Below, piece after piece: positions 24,658 through 33,293 of a stretch of 46,300 bases of DNA (positions are counted from its first letter, which is position 1; each line of letters starts with the position of its first letter). The notes beneath the pieces were generated by a model that ran no database searches, was not told the origin of the DNA, and saw nothing but the letters and a program-made list of their open reading frames with translations. The stretch is from Bacteroidaceae bacterium (lineage in GTDB: Bacteria > Bacteroidota > Bacteroidia > Bacteroidales > Bacteroidaceae). The position numbers and the translations under genes were made by a program. The DNA is taken from the NCBI GenBank assembly GCA_017466325.1, contig JAFTUK010000012.1, positions 1-46,300 on the forward strand. Direction: 5' to 3'.

Positions 24658-25851
24658 ATGTTAAAGGGTAAAAAGATAGTTTTGGGCATAACGGGAAGCA
24701 TTGCCGCATACAAGGCATGCACGCTTATCCGTCTGCTCATAAAGCAAGGGGCTGAAGTGCAGGTTGTCATAACACCGGCCGGAAAAGAGTTCATCACTCC
24801 GATTACACTGAGTGCCCTGACACATAAACCCGTAGTGTCTGAGTTCTTCAACCAGCGCGACGGTTCCTGGCATAGCCACGTGGATCTTGGCCTGTGGGCC
24901 GACGCCATGATCATAGCACCGTGTACAGCCAGCACATTAGGGAAAATGGCACACGGCATAGCAGACAACATGCTCATAACCACATACCTCAGCATGAAGG
25001 CTCCGGTACTTGTGGCTCCGGCCATGGACCTGGACATGTATGCGCATGCATCTACACAGGACAATATGCAACTGCTGCAACAACGTGGTGTCACGATTAT
25101 AGAACCCGGCAGCGGTTTTCTTGCCTCAACCCTTGAGGGTAAGGGCCGCATGCAGGAACCGGAAATCATTGTTGAGGAAATAAAGGAGTTCTTCGCCCGT
25201 CGCGAAGGAAGATTGCGTGGACAGAGGATACTTATCACCGCAGGGCCTACATACGAGAAACTGGATCCTGTCAGGTTCATCGGCAATTACTCGAGCGGTA
25301 AGATGGGTATAGCCCTTGCCAACGAATGTCTCGCTCAAGGAGCAGACGTAGAGTTGGTACTCGGACCATGTGCATTGGAACTTCCTCATTCTACCTTATT
25401 GCATACCACACACGTTGAAAGTGCAGCGGAAATGTATCATGCAGCAACCTCCCTGTTCCCAGCTTGTTCGGCAGGAATCATGTGTGCCGCAGTTGCCGAC
25501 TTCACTCCCGACACATGTGCCGAAGAAAAAATCAAGCGCGAAGGCGAACAGTTGGTACTGCATCTGAATCCAACACAGGACATAGCTGCCGCTATTGGCA
25601 ACATGAAAACGATAAATCAGAAATTGTGCGGATTTGCTCTGGAAACACACGATGCCATGTCTCATGCCAAGGAGAAACTGCAACGCAAACACCTTGACAT
25701 GATTGTCATGAACAGTCTTCAAGACGCTGGCGCAGGTTTCCGTGTTAACACGAATAAGGTTACTATTATCACACCAGACGAAGTGGAATCCCTACCCTTA
25801 CAAAGCAAGACGGATGTCGCCAAGGAAATAATTAACAGATTCATCCCATGA
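24658..25851 (+). CDS. coaBC: bifunctional phosphopantothenoylcysteine decarboxylase/synthase
   Basis: It catalyses two consecutive steps to coenzyme A: adding Cys to 4'-phosphopantothenate (CoaB) and decarboxylating the product (CoaC). The 397-residue fusion has the flavoprotein CoaC half first: GITGSIAAYKACTLIR (about 8-23), catalytic His in WHSHVDLGLWADAM and substrate motif APAMDLDMYAHA. CoaB follows from about 190: ILITAGPTYEKLDPVRFIGNYSSGKMG (in parts) and AAVADFTPD with KIKR. The CoaC Cys normally in an ACG(x)4GRM-like segment reads ASTLEGKGRM here, with Ser (see findings). Its stop overlaps the next start (ATGA). Confidence 0.95.
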   Translation: MLKGKKIVLGITGSIAAYKACTLIRLLIKQGAEVQVVITPAGKEFITPITLSALTHKPVVSEFFNQRDGSWHSHVDLGLWADAMIIAPCTASTLGKMAHGIADNMLITTYLSMKAPVLVAPAMDLDMYAHASTQDNMQLLQQRGVTIIEPGSGFLASTLEGKGRMQEPEIIVEEIKEFFARREGRLRGQRILITAGPTYEKLDPVRFIGNYSSGKMGIALANECLAQGADVELVLGPCALELPHSTLLHTTHVESAAEMYHAATSLFPACSAGIMCAAVADFTPDTCAEEKIKREGEQLVLHLNPTQDIAAAIGNMKTINQKLCGFALETHDAMSHAKEKLQRKHLDMIVMNSLQDAGAGFRVNTNKVTIITPDEVESLPLQSKTDVAKEIINRFIP

Positions 25852-26747
25852 AACACCTGTTAGCCATATTAGCTTTAATTGCCTTACCAGCTTGTGCTAT
25901 GGCACAGGAACTTAATGCCAAGGTGGTGATAAATACGGCACAAATAGGCAACACCAACATTGAAGCGTGCGAAACATTCAGGGAAAAGGTACAAGAGTTT
26001 CTGAACAGCAAACAATGGACAACAGTAAAGTACGATGAGGTTGAACGTATAGACTGTACCTTCAACATAACCATAACCAAGTACTCTGCCCAAGACGGAG
26101 CCTTTGAGTGTACACTGCTTCTGAACAGCACACGTCCGGTATGGGGAAGCTCATATACCTCTTCGCTCTATAATACACGTGACCAGCACTTTGACTTCAA
26201 GTTTGACCCAGCAGACCAGTTGGAATACAATCCTGATAATCTTGACAACCAGTTAATGGCTCTGTTGGCATATTATGCCCACCTGCTTATAGGCATGGAT
26301 ATGGACACCTTTGCCCCTTTGGGAGGCACTTCTGTTTTGCAGACTGCAGAGGATATTGTCAGCAAGGCACAAAACCTTGGATACAGCGGATGGAGTGCAT
26401 TCAACGAGAGCAACAACCGCTTTGCACTACTCAATGATTATATGGACGGCAGCATGGAGGCTATTCGGCAGATGAATTACATGTATCATCGCCAGGGACT
26501 TGACCAACTGTGCGACAGCACTCAAAAAGCCCAGTCGGCTTTAGTGGAGAGCATGGAACTGTTGGACCAAGCTCGACAAGCCCGTTCTATGAGCAATGTG
26601 CCCCAACTCTTCACCGAGTACAAGAAGGAAGAACTTGTAAACATTTTCAGCAAACACGAAAACCAGCAGGAACGTCTACGAGTATATGACATTCTGTTTG
26701 CCATCAACCCCAGCCAAAATACAAGTTGGGAGAAAATAAAGAAATAG
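25848..26747 (+). CDS. DUF4835 family secreted protein
   Basis: A 299-residue protein with an N-terminal signal peptide (MKHLLAILALIALPACAMAQ, cut after residue 19 or so). The mature part opens ELNAKVVINTAQIGNTN, typical of DUF4835, a Bacteroidota family in the coaBC-DUF4835-recN gene order. I recall it being named PorD in relation to type IX secretion, but am not certain. A CAMAQ stretch could also be read as a lipobox with Cys16, though AMAQ after it favours signal peptidase I. Overlap with coaBC and the same strand as recN show co-transcription. Role not assigned. Confidence 0.78.
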   Translation: MKHLLAILALIALPACAMAQELNAKVVINTAQIGNTNIEACETFREKVQEFLNSKQWTTVKYDEVERIDCTFNITITKYSAQDGAFECTLLLNSTRPVWGSSYTSSLYNTRDQHFDFKFDPADQLEYNPDNLDNQLMALLAYYAHLLIGMDMDTFAPLGGTSVLQTAEDIVSKAQNLGYSGWSAFNESNNRFALLNDYMDGSMEAIRQMNYMYHRQGLDQLCDSTQKAQSALVESMELLDQARQARSMSNVPQLFTEYKKEELVNIFSKHENQQERLRVYDILFAINPSQNTSWEKIKK

Positions 26748-26810
26748 ACATGGTTTCAGCTCTGATGGCTAAATGTGCACCATTAATTCCCAAACACTTC
26801 CGTACAAGCA

Positions 26811-28472
26811 ATGTTAAAGCATCTACATATTGAAAACTATGCACTCATTGAGAGTCTTGACATAGACTTAAACGATGGCTTTTCTGTAATAACCGGTGAG
26901 ACAGGTGCCGGCAAAAGCATACTTCTCGGTGCAATAGGTCTGCTAACCGGAGACAGGGCAGACCTCTCGGCCATACAGTCGGGCAAACAAAGATGCATTC
27001 TGGAAGCGACATTCAATCTGGAAGGCTATGATTTGGAGGCATTTTTCCAAGAAGAAGACCTTGAGTTCGACCCATCGGAGTGTATAATACGTCGCGAACT
27101 AACGGCAAACGGCAAAAGCCGCGCCTTCATCAACGATACCCCAACAACCATAACAGCCCTAAAACGATTAGGCAGCAGCCTTATCGACATTCATTCACAG
27201 CATCAGAATCTTCTGCTCGGACAAGAAGACTTTCAATTATCTGTCCTTGACGCTATTGCAGCAATACCAGAACTTACTCTATCCTATTCCGATGCCTTCC
27301 GCAAATGGCAGAAGACCGTGAAGGAACTTGACAAGGCGCAGAACAATCTTGACGAAAGCAGGAAAGACGAGGACTATCTGCGTTTTCTTGTAACGGAACT
27401 TACAAACTTCAACCCGCAACCTGCTGAAGACGAGACATTACAGCAACAAGGCGACATGCTTGAACATGCCCAGGACATCAAGAATGCTCTAATGCAAAGT
27501 TATGGCCAACTATCAGAAGGAGACACACCAGTTACAGACACCTTGCGTCAGGTTCGTAATCAACTCTCATCCATACAACCGTATTTCCAGCAAGCTGAGG
27601 AACTTGCCGAACGGATAGAAAGTTGCCGTATAGAACTTCAGGACATTGCCGACACATTGGAATCTGAGGGCGAGTCCATTGACTATGACCCTATGCGTCT
27701 GGAAGAGTTGCAATCCCGACTTAATACCTTGTATTCTCTGGAACAAAAGCATCATGTAGGCAGCAGTGAAGAATTGATTGACCTCATGAAACAGATGAAG
27801 GAACGCCTGGATATGATGGACAACAGCGACGAATACATCAAACAGTTACAGCGTGAAGAACAAGAGGCCCGCACCCTATTGGACCGCATCTCTGACAAAC
27901 TTACGGAAAAGCGTACCGTAGCCGCCAAGAAAGTTGAAAAAGACGTTGTAGCCAGTTTGAAGACACTGGGCATGCCAAATGTGCGTTTCCAGGTGTACAT
28001 GTCTGCCACAGAATCCCCTACCCCCAAAGGCAAGGACAAGGTTTCCTTCCTTTTCTCAGCCAACCTTGGTTCGGACATGCAGAACATATCCCAGGTGGCC
28101 AGTGGTGGCGAAACGGCCCGTGTCATGCTCTCGCTCAAAGCCATACTGTCTGGTGCAATGTCCTTGCCCACCATTATATTTGACGAGATAGATACCGGTG
28201 TTTCTGGCCACATCGCTGAGTCCATGGCAAATATCATGCACAAGATGGGACAACAGGGCCGACAGGTCATAAGCATCACACACCTGCCTCAAATTGCGGC
28301 CCTCGGCCAACATCATTACAAGGTATGGAAGGAAGATACCGAAATGGTTACGAGAAGCCACATCACACGCCTCAGCCAAGAGGAACGTATCTCTGAACTT
28401 GCCAATATGCTTTCCGGCAGCAATGTCTCCAAAGAAGCGATGGACAATGCAAGGGCCCTGTTAGGATTATAA
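26811..28472 (+). CDS. recN: DNA repair protein RecN
   Basis: An SMC-like ATPase that helps double-strand-break repair. The 553-residue protein has Walker A GETGAGKS at residues 29-36, a central coiled coil (about 150-370, rich in Glu, Gln, Leu), the ABC signature ASGGETARVMLSLKA near 431-445, and Walker B PTIIFDEIDTGVSG near 455-468; a conserved DIHSQHQ phrase sits at about 130. ATG 26811 gives the family N-terminus MLKHLHIENYALIE. It lies 63 bp after the DUF4835 gene and two bases before tilS. Confidence 0.97.
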   Translation: MLKHLHIENYALIESLDIDLNDGFSVITGETGAGKSILLGAIGLLTGDRADLSAIQSGKQRCILEATFNLEGYDLEAFFQEEDLEFDPSECIIRRELTANGKSRAFINDTPTTITALKRLGSSLIDIHSQHQNLLLGQEDFQLSVLDAIAAIPELTLSYSDAFRKWQKTVKELDKAQNNLDESRKDEDYLRFLVTELTNFNPQPAEDETLQQQGDMLEHAQDIKNALMQSYGQLSEGDTPVTDTLRQVRNQLSSIQPYFQQAEELAERIESCRIELQDIADTLESEGESIDYDPMRLEELQSRLNTLYSLEQKHHVGSSEELIDLMKQMKERLDMMDNSDEYIKQLQREEQEARTLLDRISDKLTEKRTVAAKKVEKDVVASLKTLGMPNVRFQVYMSATESPTPKGKDKVSFLFSANLGSDMQNISQVASGGETARVMLSLKAILSGAMSLPTIIFDEIDTGVSGHIAESMANIMHKMGQQGRQVISITHLPQIAALGQHHYKVWKEDTEMVTRSHITRLSQEERISELANMLSGSNVSKEAMDNARALLGL

Positions 28473-28474
28473 CA

Positions 28475-29695
28475 ATGACTCTCAAGGAACTTACACCCGA
28501 CAAACTCTATCTAGTTGCACTGAGCGGAGGTGCCGACTCCGTAGCCCTTACCCTGATGATGAAGGAGAAAGGGTTGAATTTCTATGCATTGCATTGCAAC
28601 TTCCATCTACGAGACGAAGAATCTGATCGTGACGAAGCTTTCGTGCGCAATTTCTGTAACAAGCATGACATCCCACTTGATGTGTGCCATTTTGACACCA
28701 AAACTTCAGCCAAGGAGCATGGAGTGAGTATAGAAATGGAAGCACGCGAACTCCGTTACACATGGTTTGCAGAACAGGCCAACAAACTAAAGGCCGAAGC
28801 GATATGTGTCGCACACCACAAAGATGACCAAGCCGAGACCCTTCTGCTAAATCTTATACGTGGCACTGGTTTGCGAGGTCTGTCTGCCATGCATCCCGAC
28901 CGTACCATCAATGGCTTGCGCATATTACGTCCCCTCCTTGACATCACCAAACAGGAAATTCTTGATTATCTTGCATCCAGGCATCAGGAATATGTAACCG
29001 ACAGCACAAACCTTGAACGCGATGCACTGCGCAACCGCATCCGTCTGGATGTCATCCCCATGCTTCAAGAATTGAATCCAAACATAACCGATTGCTTGGC
29101 ACGTACGGCAACTAATGTTCGAATGGAATTGGATTCTGATTCACAAGAGAGATATTATCACAGGTGGCTCTCACCTTTTGGATTCAACCGACAGCAGATT
29201 CTTGATATATTTGAGCATCGGCCAAAAGAAGAAGGAGGACATTCTGTAAAAACAGGACTAACATGGCTTAGCAACACCCATATCCTTTTAAAGGACAGGG
29301 GAAAATGGGTATTAGAGGAAAGGAAAGAGTATACAGACACAGATATGCCTAAACTTGTCGTTCGGGAACTTCCAGCAAAATTCAAACCCGTACGAAAAGA
29401 TTTTCTTATAGGGGGACAAGCTTTCATTGATGCTGACCGCATTGAAGGTCCTCTTGCTATACGACACATAGTTTCCGGAGACCGTTTCCGCCCATACGGT
29501 ATGAAAAACGGCACAAAACTAATCAGCGATTATCTAACCGACCGTAAAGTCAACAAATTGTGCAAACACGAACAATTTGTTGTCACAGATACGGCTAATG
29601 GTAATATTATATGGCTTGTAAACCATACTATTGACAATCGTTATTGCCTCACATCTGATACAAAAAGAATCATGCAACTTTCTACAGAGCGTTGA
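28475..29695 (+). CDS. tilS: tRNA(Ile)-lysidine synthetase
   Basis: TilS turns C34 of the tRNA-Ile CAU anticodon into lysidine so that it reads AUA. At 406 residues it has the PP-loop ATP motif ALSGGADSVAL (about 15-25), HCNFHLRDEESDRDE (about 45-59, quoted in part), AHHKDDQAETLLLNLIRGTGLRGL (in parts, about 105-127) and the C-terminal substrate-binding domain ending in GDRFRPYGMKNGTKLISDYL near 340-358 (in parts). It closes the dnaN-recN operon, convergent with pcrA 30 bp away; I see no clear terminator between them. Confidence 0.95.
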   Translation: MTLKELTPDKLYLVALSGGADSVALTLMMKEKGLNFYALHCNFHLRDEESDRDEAFVRNFCNKHDIPLDVCHFDTKTSAKEHGVSIEMEARELRYTWFAEQANKLKAEAICVAHHKDDQAETLLLNLIRGTGLRGLSAMHPDRTINGLRILRPLLDITKQEILDYLASRHQEYVTDSTNLERDALRNRIRLDVIPMLQELNPNITDCLARTATNVRMELDSDSQERYYHRWLSPFGFNRQQILDIFEHRPKEEGGHSVKTGLTWLSNTHILLKDRGKWVLEERKEYTDTDMPKLVVRELPAKFKPVRKDFLIGGQAFIDADRIEGPLAIRHIVSGDRFRPYGMKNGTKLISDYLTDRKVNKLCKHEQFVVTDTANGNIIWLVNHTIDNRYCLTSDTKRIMQLSTER

Positions 29696-29725
29696 CAAGT
29701 TGGTTACATATTGATCATGCTGTAA

Positions 29726-32050
29726 TCAAGACAACACCTTGAATTTGGCAAAGCGGAGAAGAAGTTGTTTTATCCCTACATTGTCAAAGTCCACTTTAGC
29801 CTTTGCATCTATACCCTTACCTTCAATAGCAGTCACCACACCAGAACCGAAACGGTCGTGCAATATTCGCGTACCAATGGAAACAGGCAACGTGTCCTTA
29901 GTGGCAATATTTGACTGTAATGTTCCAGAACCGGACTGTGCCACAGGTTTCACACGGATAAAACGACGTGCATCTATACCAGTGGGGATGGATTGGCGGA
30001 CATTGGAAGAGGATGTTTGTGAGACGCCAAACAGTGGTGAGGATGACGAAGCACCCTGACCGAACCTACCAGTCCCAACGGAGGTATTTGCCGAAGCACC
30101 CTTAACGCGCAGGAAGCGTGGGTCTATCTCGCGCAGGAAGCGTGACGGTTCGCAGAACTCGGTCTTACCATAACGGAAACGGCTCTTGGCATGCGTGATT
30201 ATCAGAAACTCTTCGGCACGGGTAATGGCAACATAGAACAGGCGTCTTTCCTCTTCCAGGCCTCTGGGGCTGTCCATACTCATTTGGGACGGAAAGAGGG
30301 TTTCTTCCATTCCCACAATGAAAACGACTCTGAACTCCAATCCCTTGGCTGAGTGTACCGTCATCAATGTAAGCCTGTCCTCACTTTGAGTGTCGTTCTC
30401 ATCAACATCGCTCAGCAGCGACACCTCCTGAAGGTAATGCGTGAGGAAGTACTCCTGTCCCTGCTCCTTACGTTCCTGCACAAAGGCGGCAATGCCGTCC
30501 ATCAGTTCCTGCAGATTCTCCTGTCTGGCAATGTCCTCTGGTTCGTGCCCCCTGTTCACCTCGGCCTGCATACCGCTCTGCCTGACAATGTCCAGTACAA
30601 GACTGTATGCATCGTCCTTGGAATGGCGCTCGTTAAATGACTTTATCATCTGCACGAAAGCCAGAAGTTTGCTCCTGGTACCTGCATTTACATCAGGCAG
30701 CAACTGCGGAGTACATAGCACCTCCCATGGAGTGGTTTCATGAACAGAAGCAGCCTTGAACACCTTGTCCAGAGTTGTCTGGCCTATGCCGCGTGCCGGA
30801 TAGTTTATGACTCGGCGAAGCGCCTCCTCGTCATACATATTAACGGTAAGACGGAGATATGCAATAATATCCTTTATTTCCTTGCGCTGATAGAAGGACA
30901 TTCCTCCATATACTCTGTATGGAACGGAAGACTTGCGCAAGACCTCTTCAAAGGCTCGGCTTTGTGCATTGGTGCGGTAGAGCACGGCCATCTGGCTGTA
31001 TGGTATCTGCTCATTGCTGCGGAATTCGCGGATACACTTCATTACAACCGTGGCTTCATCTATGTCGCTATATGTCTGTATAACGCTTATAGGCTCGCCC
31101 AACTCCTTGCGGGAAAACACTTCCTTGTGAATCTGTCCGCGGTTATGGCCGATAAGGGAATTGGCGGCAGAAACAATGGTCTGGGTGGAACGGTAGTTCT
31201 GTTCAAGTTTGAATAGCCGGCTGCCACTGTACTGCTCCTGAAAACGAAGGATGTTGTCGATGTTGGCACCTCTGAAGGAATATATACTCTGCGCATCATC
31301 ACCCACGACACACACACGCTGACGATGCTGGGTCAGCAACCATACAATAAGATGCTGGGCATAGTTGGTGTCCTGGTACTCGTCCACGAGAACAAAGTGA
31401 AAACGGTCTTCCCACTTCTGTGCAATATCGGGATGCTCTGAAAACAATATCCAAGTATACAGGAGCAAATCATCGAAATCCATAACATTGGATTGGCGGC
31501 AACGTTGCCAGTATTGCATGTATATCTGACCTGTTGCCGGCATCTTCGCGTGCATGTCAGCCTCGAAATTCTGCCTGTCGGCCATATATGCCGACGGCAG
31601 TATCAGGCGGTTCTTTGCCATGCTGATACGTGATGCCACACTGCCAGGCTTATAGGTCTTGTCGTCCAACTGCATGTCCTTGATAATGCTCTTCACCAGG
31701 CTCTTGCTGTCCGATGCATCGTATATGGTAAAGTCACGCGCGAAGCCCAGATGCGCACATTCCTGGCGCAGTATACGCGAAAAGACACTGTGGAAGGTGC
31801 CCATCCACAGGCGTGATGCCGTTTCCTCTCCGACCATACGCCCAATACGCTCACGCATTTCCTTGGCAGCCTTGTTGGTAAAGGTAAGGGCAAGTATATT
31901 CCACGGTTGCATACCATTCTGCAACAAGTAGGCTATTTTGCTGGTCAGCACACGGGTCTTTCCCGAACCTGCACCGGCAATTACAAGCGAAGGGGCATCG
32001 CAGCAAAGAACTGCCTCACGCTGACTCTCGTTAAGTTCTTCTATTATCAT
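29726..32050 (-). CDS. UvrD/PcrA-type ATP-dependent DNA helicase
   Basis: A superfamily 1A 3'-5' helicase for repair and replication restart. The 774-residue protein carries all helicase motifs: Q-motif LNESQREAV, Walker A AGAGSGKT (about 25-32), AMTFTNKAAKEMRERI-type Ia, DEYQDTN (II), QSIYSFRGAN (III), LEQNYRST (IV), TLMTVHSAKGLEF (V) and VAITRAEEFL (VI), plus a Pro/Ser/Thr-rich C-terminal tail leading to a KVDFDNVGIKQLLLRF-type segment found in PcrA. ATG 32050 is used; an upstream TTG is less likely. A 44-bp gap separates it from the membrane protein gene upstream. Confidence 0.95.
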   Translation of the reverse strand: MIIEELNESQREAVLCCDAPSLVIAGAGSGKTRVLTSKIAYLLQNGMQPWNILALTFTNKAAKEMRERIGRMVGEETASRLWMGTFHSVFSRILRQECAHLGFARDFTIYDASDSKSLVKSIIKDMQLDDKTYKPGSVASRISMAKNRLILPSAYMADRQNFEADMHAKMPATGQIYMQYWQRCRQSNVMDFDDLLLYTWILFSEHPDIAQKWEDRFHFVLVDEYQDTNYAQHLIVWLLTQHRQRVCVVGDDAQSIYSFRGANIDNILRFQEQYSGSRLFKLEQNYRSTQTIVSAANSLIGHNRGQIHKEVFSRKELGEPISVIQTYSDIDEATVVMKCIREFRSNEQIPYSQMAVLYRTNAQSRAFEEVLRKSSVPYRVYGGMSFYQRKEIKDIIAYLRLTVNMYDEEALRRVINYPARGIGQTTLDKVFKAASVHETTPWEVLCTPQLLPDVNAGTRSKLLAFVQMIKSFNERHSKDDAYSLVLDIVRQSGMQAEVNRGHEPEDIARQENLQELMDGIAAFVQERKEQGQEYFLTHYLQEVSLLSDVDENDTQSEDRLTLMTVHSAKGLEFRVVFIVGMEETLFPSQMSMDSPRGLEEERRLFYVAITRAEEFLIITHAKSRFRYGKTEFCEPSRFLREIDPRFLRVKGASANTSVGTGRFGQGASSSSPLFGVSQTSSSNVRQSIPTGIDARRFIRVKPVAQSGSGTLQSNIATKDTLPVSIGTRILHDRFGSGVVTAIEGKGIDAKAKVDFDNVGIKQLLLRFAKFKVLS

Positions 32051-32094
32051 CAATGACTTTTTTCGTTATATTCTCCGCCAGAGTCCTATACATA

Positions 32095-32529
32095 TTATAT
32101 ATTTACAAAGAAGGATACGGCCATAGCCAACAGTATGGCCCATGGCCAGCGGACAATGCCATAGGTAATGAGTTCAAGTGCATCGCGCCTGGAGTGCAGG
32201 GTACCTGACACTATACCAAAGACAAAGCACACCAATATACACTCTATGCACAGACTTTGGAAAAGTCCACGACTCCACGGGGACGGAAACACCTTGCCGG
32301 TAACACCAAGCAGAGGACTATAGGGAATCAGGGCGGAAAGCAGCAAAAGCACATTGCAGATGACAGCAACTACAATGGCCGCCACAAGACCGTCCATATC
32401 GCGCACTACCAGCAACCTGCTACGGATTACGCTGCCTACGGCTACAATGAACAGAATCGTGTAAACCAGCAATTCCGAGGCGGCACGCTCTGTACCATGA
32501 AGCCACAGATACCTCAGTATTTCGTCCAT
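32095..32529 (-). CDS. four-helix membrane protein, unknown family
   Basis: A 144-residue hydrophobic protein with four probable membrane segments (about 18-36, 46-67, 88-109 and 124-142). A charged cytoplasmic-looking start (MDEILRYLWLHGTERA) precedes the first helix, with a basic turn (SRLLVVRD) between helices 1 and 2. I recognise no family. It lies 41 bp after the response regulator and 44 bp before the helicase, all on one strand, so it may belong to the signalling operon as an output or sensor part. No enzymatic motif is seen. Confidence 0.65.
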   Translation of the reverse strand: MDEILRYLWLHGTERAASELLVYTILFIVAVGSVIRSRLLVVRDMDGLVAAIVVAVICNVLLLLSALIPYSPLLGVTGKVFPSPWSRGLFQSLCIECILVCFVFGIVSGTLHSRRDALELITYGIVRWPWAILLAMAVSFFVNI

Positions 32530-32570
32530 GTATGAATGTGTGTATATTATATGTTATAATCTGCCGGAGC

Positions 32571-33293
32571 CTACTCCTCATCGGGACGGAGGTTCTCCAA
32601 ATCTATTATACGAAGTTGCAATGCCCTTGTTACCAGACGTGTTGCATTGACACCCGTACGTTCATTGCCCGGGAACAAGCGGTTGATAAGGTCGGCCTGA
32701 CGCTTCTCAAGGCTCTTGGCTCCGAAGGGCATCCCCTTAAGGTTTGCAATCATGTCTTTGGTGTATCCCAAGGCCAAATGACGGAGATAACGTTCGTCGT
32801 ACTCGTCAATGTCGTAGTCGATAATGGCATCGCTCTGCTGCACTTCTGCCAAGATGCTTTTGCGGAAGCGAACGAGTATCTTCTCCAGAATAGGTTCGTT
32901 AAACACAAAGCGACGTCCATGCATGACCAGTTGCACGTCATCGCGTTGCAACAAGTTGCCGGTCTTCAGAATTATGCCGTCGGCACCGGCAGAAAGAGCC
33001 TCTACCCACAGACGCTCATTCTGGATTTCACCAGTGAATATCAGTATCTTGAGATTGCTGTACCTGTCTCTCAACTGGCGGCAAATGTCGATGCCCACCG
33101 TGGTGCTTCCACCCAAGCCAAGGTCCAGCAATATCATGTCAGGCACATCCTTACGCATGAGTTTCCAGAGTTCTGCCTCATTTTGTGCAGTGCCAATAAT
33201 AGTGGCCTCAGGAATCTCACTCCTGAAGATATGTTCAGTTCCCTTTAATTCCAACTGAACGTCTTCGACGATAATAACCTTGAATTCTTCCAT
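32571..33293 (-). CDS. response regulator with receiver and divergent HTH output
   Basis: A 240-residue protein with a receiver domain: acidic pair E10-D11 in KVIIVEDVQ, phospho-acceptor D57 in DMILLDLGLGG, the switch residue T in LIFTGEI, and K in GIILKTG. The C-terminal part (about 165-235) has LALGYTKDMIANLKGMPFG, RQADLINRLF and ATRLVTRALQL, a plan like a LuxR/NarL helix-turn-helix with changed residues. It should be phosphorylated by the kinase encoded just upstream; its gene starts 49 bases inside the kinase gene, so the two are translationally coupled. Target genes are unknown. Confidence 0.9.
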   Translation of the reverse strand: MEEFKVIIVEDVQLELKGTEHIFRSEIPEATIIGTAQNEAELWKLMRKDVPDMILLDLGLGGSTTVGIDICRQLRDRYSNLKILIFTGEIQNERLWVEALSAGADGIILKTGNLLQRDDVQLVMHGRRFVFNEPILEKILVRFRKSILAEVQQSDAIIDYDIDEYDERYLRHLALGYTKDMIANLKGMPFGAKSLEKRQADLINRLFPGNERTGVNATRLVTRALQLRIIDLENLRPDEE

